From Schistosoma mansoni (taxonomy: Eukaryota; Platyhelminthes; Trematoda; Strigeidida; Schistosomatidae), in the NCBI RefSeq assembly GCF_000237925.1, contig NC_031502.1, forward strand, positions 56,727,943-56,791,942: 64,000 nucleotides of DNA, written 5' to 3'. The notes under the pieces are model-generated. The model was not told the DNA's origin. It made no database searches and worked only from the letters and a program-made list of their open reading frames with translations. Shown here piece by piece: positions 25,201-34,200 of the stretch; position 1 is the stretch's first letter, and every line of letters starts with the position of its first letter. The translations under genes were made by a program, and so were the position numbers.

Positions 25201-28200
25201 ATTCACTGAGGTTGTAGATCTGAACCGTTGAATTTAACACGTTCATAGTGGAGTCTAAAGGTACCGAGGCTTGATGTTTGAAGATGTTTTGAGTATACAA
25301 GTATTCAATCTACCTAATGTTTTGAATTCAGATTACGAATCAATTTTTAATCTATAAACATTGGAAATATGATAGATCTGAATAAATGAATCAAACTACT
25401 TACGTTTACCATAGGTCTTGGGAATTTCTGTATAAATGTACCATTTTTAGGTAAAAATATATATGCACCAGATGGTTGTGGATATGTAGTTTCACCTAAG
25501 TAATACAATAATTCAATTGATAGATTCATATATCCACCAGATTTTAAATGTTTCATTGTTATAATTAATGGATTGTGAGAATCTTCAATGAAATGAGCAT
25601 TGAATTCAATTGTTTTAGACGATAACTGATCGATATCAACAGGGGAATGAACTGACGATACTGTTGGAATCGATGATGATGATGATGAAGATGACATGGA
25701 AGAAGTGTCTGTTTGTAATGGTTCATAATGATTATATACATCTTGATTTTGATAAGTCGTTTTATTAAGAGCTAAATAGAATAAACTAAATCCAATGGGG
25801 GATAATAATTTGACATTAAACACAATTTCATAATTTGCTAAATGTTCGTCACTATGTCTTTCAGGTATATTTAATGTACGTTCAGTAATTGGTACTAGCT
25901 GATATTCCAAGTTGTTGTTTAATAATCTGGATGACGTCTGCGATCTCGATGATGATGTTGACGATGATGATGATGAGGAGGAGGATGGTAACTGACGTAA
26001 ATCTTTTAATATCACTTGTAAATCATTTGATGAATAGTTTTCTGGAATGTAAATTGGTAAACGTATCCATGTACTTAGTTGTTCCCAGCCTAAAGGATTA
26101 TACAAGATTATGAATACACCTCCTTGATTGAAATGATTTAATTGTGGTCTTAATCCTTCTGTTGCATCACATAAGCTAATATTTAATAAATCACAAAAGA
26201 TAACATTATTTTTCTCAATAAATGGTTTCAATGTTGGTAATAGTTTAATTAATGATTGACTAATTAATGATTGACATAATTTCGATGCTTTTGTTAATCT
26301 CCATGCATAATCATTAGCAACATGTTGTTTTTCGGTACCAGATACAGCATCATGATGTTGTAGTACACCGAGTGTTTTCCTTAATGTATCAATTAATTCG
26401 TCGGTGGCAACTTGTTTCTGATAATCGTTCATTTGTGATAAACGATCTACGTGTAAGTGTACCTGAATGGTAGTAACAATGATAAAGGGTAGGAAAATCA
26501 AGTTAGTAGGTTAAATGGAATTGTAAAATAAAAAAAACTATCGAGCCAGCTTTTAATGAAAAACGAGGTTTGAGGGATAAACAAAGATACTTGTCCATGT
26601 TAAAACATTCACTGATTTAAAAAGATGAATTTCAGAGGTCTTGAGATCATTCTTGTTGTCTACATAGATTGAGAAGCAAAAGTATGATACTTGTGAAGGT
26701 TATATGTGGTTTTGAAGTGTGTCGAGGAAGACACAAATCACTATTCATCACCGTATAAGAAACAATAGATTATTCTTTCTGAATCCTGAGAACAAAAGAT
26801 ATTTGGGGTGAATAAAAAGTATTCCATGAACCAGTTGAAATACTGGTATGGGTAATGCAGATGTAATAGGGTTGACAAAGGAGGTCTAGTGTACAAGTGA
26901 TGTCAGTAGTTCAGTACTTCTATATGTGTATACGAAGTGGGGAAGATAACTGAATCGGATTTCTTCTTACTTACTTACTTACACCTTTTACTCCTCGTCG
27001 AGGAGCATAGGCCGCTCACCAGCATTCTCCATCCAACTCTGTCCTGAGCCTTCCTTTCCACTTCTTTCCAGTTGCTATTCATCCTTTTCATATCTACTTC
27101 TATTTCCCGGCGTAATGTATTCTTTGACCTTCCTCTTTTCCGCTTCCCTTCACCATTCCAAGTTAGGGATTGCCTTGTAATGTACATTGGTGATTTCCTT
27201 AATGTATGTCCGATCCACTTCCAACGTCTTTTCCTAATTTCCTCTTCAGCTGGAACCTGCTGGTTTGTCCTCTCCCATAAAACGCTGTTGCTGATAGTAT
27301 CCGGCCAATGGATGTTGGGTATTTTGCGTAGACAACTGTTTATAAATACTTGTACCTTCCTGATGATGGTCGTAGTAGTTCTCCACGTTTCAGCTCCATA
27401 CAGTAGGACTATCTTGACGTTCGTATTAAAGATTCTGACCTTGAAATTGGTTGAGAGTTGTTTTGAGTTCCATATGTTCTTCAATTGTAGAAATGCTGCC
27501 CTTGCTTTGCCAATCCTCGCATTTACATCTGCATCCGATCCTCCTTGTTCATCAACGATGCTCCCCAGGTTTGTGAATGTTTCCACCTCTTCCAGAGTTT
27601 CGCCATCAAGTGTGATTGGGTTGGTGTTCTCCGTGTTGCATTTGAAAATCTTGCGTTTTCCTTTGTGAATGTGGAGGCCTATCGATGCAGAGGCTGCTGC
27701 TACATTTGCTGTCTTCATCTGCATTTGTTCGTGTGTATGAGAGAGGAGGGCTAGGTCATCTGCGAAGTCCAAATCATCTAATTGATTCTGAGAAGTCCAT
27801 TGTATTCCGTATTTCCCGTCAGATGTCGAATTCTTCATAATCCAGTCAATCACTAGAAGGAAGAGGAATGGGGAGAGTAGACAGCCTTGTCTGACTCCGG
27901 TCCTTACTGGAAATGCATCTGTCAGCTGTCCTTCATGCACGACTTTGCACGAATCTCTTCTTACCAAACATTTTTGTTTCCCGTTCTCCTCGTTTTTTTA
28001 TGTTCGTCTGGCTGTAAAACATCGGATCTACAGCACGTCGGTGAGAACAGTTTTGCTCTATGCTTGCGAAACCTGACCTCTCCGAGTTGAGGGTGTTAGA
28101 CGACTCTGTGTGTTTATTTTATTCACACGGTCTTTTTCATTTTCATTTTTACTTTATTAATATTATACGGATTGTAACTGAACACTTTACTCCAAATCAT

Positions 28201-31200
28201 TCTGACCTTTATTAAATGACCTTTCTAATTTGCAAATAACACAATTTTAAAGTATATATGTCGTAACAGATGGAAACATTCACCATTTTTAACATATGAC
28301 ATAATCAAATTCATTAATACATGCCTTATTTTGACCCTTGTAAAATATCACAATAATAATGGACTTATAATTATAAAGTCTGATGATGATGTTATTGAAA
28401 ACATCAGAAAGGGTTTTGTGGATATTATAATAATTTCAATAGTTGTGATCATGAGCCAATTGAAGCTAGACCACCATGGAAAACTTTGAAGCACTGGACG
28501 GCCGTTTCGTCCTATTGTGAGACTCCTCAGCAGTGTGCGAGGTGGGATCGTGGATGNNNNNNNNNNNNNNNNNNNNNNNNNNNNNNNNNNNNNNNNNNNN
28601 NNNNNNNNNNNNNNNNNNNNNNNNNNNNNNNNNNNNNNNNNNNNNNNNNNNNNNNNNNNNNNNNNNNNNNNNNNNNNNNNNNNNNNNNNNNNNNNNNNNN
28701 NNNNNNNNNNNNNNNNNNNNNNNNNNNNNNNNNNNNNNNNNNNNNNNNNNNNNNNNTGTTAGGACTGCAACTGGTCAGTCTCTTATTGGCATATGTGCAT
28801 ACTGTGAGTATTGCCTCGATATAGCCTTAATTCACAAACATTGTAAGCAAAAATGGATAGTGGATAGCAATGGAATCCAGGACGCGCGTTTCATCCTATT
28901 TGGGACTCGTCAGCTGGATGTACCTGCATCCCAGAGTTGATGTTCATTCTGGGAATCGAACCTAGTACCTTTCGCTTCAAATGCCATCGCGTGATCTACT
29001 CGGCCACTGAGTCCTGATAGTCCTGATAGGACAAAACGCGCGTCCTCGATTCCACTGCTAGCCACTATCCATCTTTGCTTACAATGCTTGTGAATTAAGG
29101 CTATATCGAGGCAATATGCACATATGTCGATAAGAGACTGACCAGTTGCAGTCCTAACACATCGATGGGGAGATTCAAACAAACAATACTAAATGAATTT
29201 AAACTTCACCCCATCGCACAAGCAAGTGGCTATCAGGACTCAGAAGCTGAGTAGATAAAGCGATGGCGTTTGAAGCGAAAGTTACTGAGTTCGAGTCCCA
29301 GAGTGGACATCAACTGTGAGATTCAGGTAAATCCTGCTGACGAGTCCCAAATAGAACGAAACGCGCGTCCTAGATTCCACTGCCAGCTATTATTCATCTT
29401 TGTATATTCGCATTGTTTAACTGACTAATTTAAACATACTAATTTAGATTATTCAGTTGTCTGTCTGGACTAGTAGGTGTTATCAATTTTAACGTCAATG
29501 TTGACGTTTCAATTATTCATAAAGTTGAGCGTAAGTCCTAATGAACTGGTAGCTAATTATTCATTCTTACCTTATTATTCTATAATTCAAGGATTATGCG
29601 CCATTTACAAATTCAGGATATTCGTAGGTTATTAATATTCGATTATAAGTTTCTTCCAAACATTGATCAAGCAATTAGTGAACATTTAAAGGAGTATTTG
29701 CTTAAAGCTGTAACTATAAAGTATTTCCATTCAAATCGATTTAATCATATCGAAAGTATGAATAAACTGAAGGGCCAGTGAAATGTCACTGAGACCTAGC
29801 CAAATCATCCAGTAGTTGGATCAATCAATATAAAACGGATCATCGATCCCCGTCAAGGTCAAAGACAACCAACGCTCATCAGTTAATCGTATGCCATGAA
29901 CTGGCCCATGCAGTAGTAGTTTCACTATCTTCTCTGTAATCATTCTTACTAATATATTTCCGTGATAACATCCTTTGTGTTATACGTTCTTCAAAGCAGT
30001 CATAGTACTTTGATACATTGAAGGTGTAATCCACATTAGATGCTGACCATGAGATGTAACTTCGAAGTTAACTTTCAAATCACACCATTCACTTCTAACT
30101 CGATTAAGCCCCTAATCATTCGACAGAGATCATCAACGTTGATAATCTGAAAAACTTTCTTTGCTCGAAGAATGATACCTGACTTGAACAAATTTCACAT
30201 GTGTAAAACATGTCTAAATTTTCACTAGCCTACTTATTTACATTCATTTGGTTAATTATGATCATTTATGTGATAAAGTTAGTGTATTAGTACATGATGT
30301 GTAATGTCAGTTTGGGTCTTATCTAATTTTGTTTCTAGTTTGAAAATGTTAATTTAGATCCATCAACTTATTTTTAAATCTTGATATAGTTTCAAATGTA
30401 GATTGTCTATGACTAATGGGAATCTTTATACTCTGTCAATTTTGCTGTGTTCATTATTTTCCAAAGTGATCCCTATATAAAAGTTGAATAAACTAAAAAT
30501 CAAACTAGCTAGTAACTAACCAAAACTTATTGGAAAAGAATAAAAAGACAATTCTATGGAGAAAACTTCTGTTATATTTCGGTGAAGACATAAGTACGGA
30601 TAACTCCCAGGTCCTATTAATGGACGATTATCTTATATATATTGTTATTGCTTAACTATTGAGTAACCAGATTGTGTATATCTATATTCATCTTATTATA
30701 AGCTTCATTTTGATCTATGAATTATTATTATACGATTTACTGTCCCTAAATTATATTCAGTTTATTGATTATTGTATCCCACATTCACAGCCACATTTGG
30801 CTTGATCTTGTATAAATATTATTTTCTATTTTATGGTATGATGTGGTCTGTTTGTCTGGTATATAAACCGAGTATGATTGAAATAAAGGATTCGCATAGC
30901 AGAAGCTGTAATTGGTGTTCTGGACTCAATTGGAAGGGCTAGGCGGACAACGGGCCAATAATAACGCTAGACTACTCATACCGGCCGAAGTCATTGGTTT
31001 GGCATAGCTCTAAGATTAGAAAACTCGTATTCCGATTGGTGGATAACTCACGTAATAAAAAGCCGAACATAAAATCATAACGAAATGGCACCCGGTCTTC
31101 TTTTTTAAAGTCATAATACTTTCTTCATCTATTTCGTTTACTTAAGCTGTACAATTGTATTAATAGTAAATTTATTTACTAAGAACAGTAGTCTATAGTC

Positions 31201-34200
31201 AAATAGAAGGATGATATGTAATTTCAAGAGATTAAAGTAATATCATGTCATGAATGGTTTACAAAAATCAGTCTTAAGGAATTACTGGTTTGATGCATTT
31301 ATACAGTCTAATTAAGACTTTATGAAAAATTCTATAGACAAGCCAAAGTTATAGTAAAGAGTTTACTACTGTTCCCATTTCCTGTTGACTGTTTCATTGT
31401 TAATCTTGAAAACACTATACTTAGACCAACAATTGACAGTCAGAAATATTTCCATTATTTGAAAAAAGAAATGTCAATTTGAACGATATCTTGAATTAAT
31501 TCATTGGTTTCTATCGATCAACTGAGTGCACAACCCAAACAGATTCGAACTCAAAACTCTCATTGTTGAATATTTTTTTTAAAAAGGGTGGTGGTTCTCT
31601 TCGTTCAATCACTTATTCCACCATGAACTTAAACTTTTTTTCTGTTTATCATAGTCTATAGCTTTCGAATTATTTTCTTCACAAACATTAATCAACCATT
31701 ATTATTATATTCTTAATGTTCGTCAAGTGAATAGGCATCACACCATTGTCAATTATCTCCATCTTGACACTTTTCATAAGTCGTTGGATTATTAAACAAC
31801 TTCGTTTCAATTGGTTACTGTAACTTATTTATGAGAAAATAGAACAATTTAATCTTTTGGAACTGTACTACGTTCTTTTGTTCGACACCATGGACTACTG
31901 TTTTTAGTAAGCAAGTAACATGAGTAAATGAAATTAACGAGACAGAAAATTTTTTCGCTGAATGGTCATTGCATCACAAATTGCTTAGCAATATACAGAC
32001 ATGAAACCTTAACTCAAGTTTGAATTTACCAGTCATGTTTAATCTTAATCTACAAACAAACAATCAGTCAGTCAGCCACAACGTAGGACCAGTCACACAT
32101 CTGCATCGGTCCAAGTTGCCATACCTCGTTAGCACAACAAGATGAACACCGGATTCATAGAAGTAGTTAATTTAGTGGTGCTAGTATATAAAAGATAGGT
32201 TGTATATAATGATATAGTACAGGAAGAAAGACAGATATCAAGCAATTTTAATCTCAAGGTTTAAAGGAAGATAAAAAGTGTATAAACCTAAGCCATTGTG
32301 ATCGATTCTCAGCCATGTCACACACAGTCTCCAACTATTGGCTACGATAGTCACACCGACCCCAACCAAGTAGTCTGCATCTACCAACATGACTCAGACT
32401 AGAAGTTAGTAACTTTGTGGACTGATGCCATGTTTTGGTTTGTCCGCCCCTAACTTTCTTCCAACCATCCCCTACACTGGTCAACATTGCGCGTCGTGGT
32501 TATCGGTGTTCAGGCACACGTAACACGTGGCCCAACCATCTCAGTCGATGAAGATTTACTGCGTCATCAACTGATTTACCATCATTCCCTAATACCCTGC
32601 ATCTAACTTCACTATTACTTACCTAGTGATCCCAGCAGATGCGAGCCATATTTCTAAGGCATCTGTGATCAAATACTAGTAACCTACGAGTATCTTCTAC
32701 TCTTAAGGGCCATGTTTCACAGCCATAAAGTAGAACAGAACGAACTGCTGCGCAATATACTCGTCCCTTAATTGACAGACGGATATCTCGTCTTCGCCAT
32801 AGGTGACGTAAGTTGGAAAACGTCAAACGAGCTTTTTGAATCCATGCTGAGATTTCGTCAGACATCAACGTATTAGGGCTGATCAGACTTTCAAGATAAG
32901 TGAAGTTGTTGACGCGTTTGACTACTTCATTCTTATCCTTAGTTCAGGTGTTGACGCAGGCCAGTCTTAGAGTATAATAAAAATTATTCTACTTACTTGT
33001 TCACACATTGATAATAAATTTGATGCTTGACGTACATAATACTTCAATGCTGGTCGACTAGTATAATAACCTGTCCAATATGAATGTAAACCACTAGCAT
33101 ATGGAAAGAAATCACCACCACGACGATCAATTGTACCAATTCGATTAAATTCTTCATTTACTGCTTTTGTATAACATGCTGGTGTAGAATAGAGTAGATT
33201 CACTTGACTATTATTTAATTTTTGACGTTGATTTACATAAGCAATTAACTTATCCATATTTTTATAATTCATATTAGCATTTTCATATGTAAAATCACAA
33301 CCCATTAGAATCATAATATGATTTGTTTTAAATGCTCTTGATATAAGATTCACATAATTTAAAAAGTCATCTACTCTTGATTTGACATTATAACCTTCCA
33401 AATTAGGATCATCTTTAATCGGCTCATCTAAACATTTATCATCAAAACAAAATGATTCTGGATAACAATAAGAATCATGAAACATGCTTGTAAATAAACC
33501 ATAACCGGTCTCCTTCATTTCTATATTAGTATCCCATAAAACTTCTAATTGTTTTAATCGTTTACGTATTAATTTCTCACGAAAATCCATACGTTGAAAA
33601 TAGACCGCATCAAAACCAGCATCTTGAAATAAATCTGAATGATCACGTGAATGTCCAAATGGATCAATTTGCCAAGCAACTAATGGACGTCCACAATCAC
33701 CAAATAATTGTTTTAATACATCACGTCCACGTGTTAATTGATCAATTGCATCAGCATAATAAACTGTAGCTTCATCAGCCATACTCCAACCACCTAAAGC
33801 AAATTGCAATTGTCCTGATTCAACTAAATCTTTAACTATTTGACGTTTGGCTAATGTTTGTCCTGTCCACCATTTCATAAAAAATGTCATTTCAACATAG
33901 GTAAACCGACGTTTTGGATCATCAACTAAAGCTTGTATAACATTATCTAAAATGTATTGAACACCAGCACGTTGGATTGTATTATTAGCACCATAATAGT
34001 ACTGATCCACTGTTTTCAGCCAGCCAACATCATCATGTGTATGCGGTACTAGATGGATATTTAGGTACCCCGGTTTTCCCAAATTACATGAATTATATCC
34101 ACACTTTGGACGATTAAAGTATTTGAAGACATTGCGGAAGCTGTATGCATCAGCATGAAGGGTAAATATTGATAAAGTAATTAAAATGTCTATTAAGATT

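Noticed and set aside
28486-28940. Open frames running through N bases
   Set aside because: They exist only because N codons are not counted as stops; the flanking sequence is SINE.
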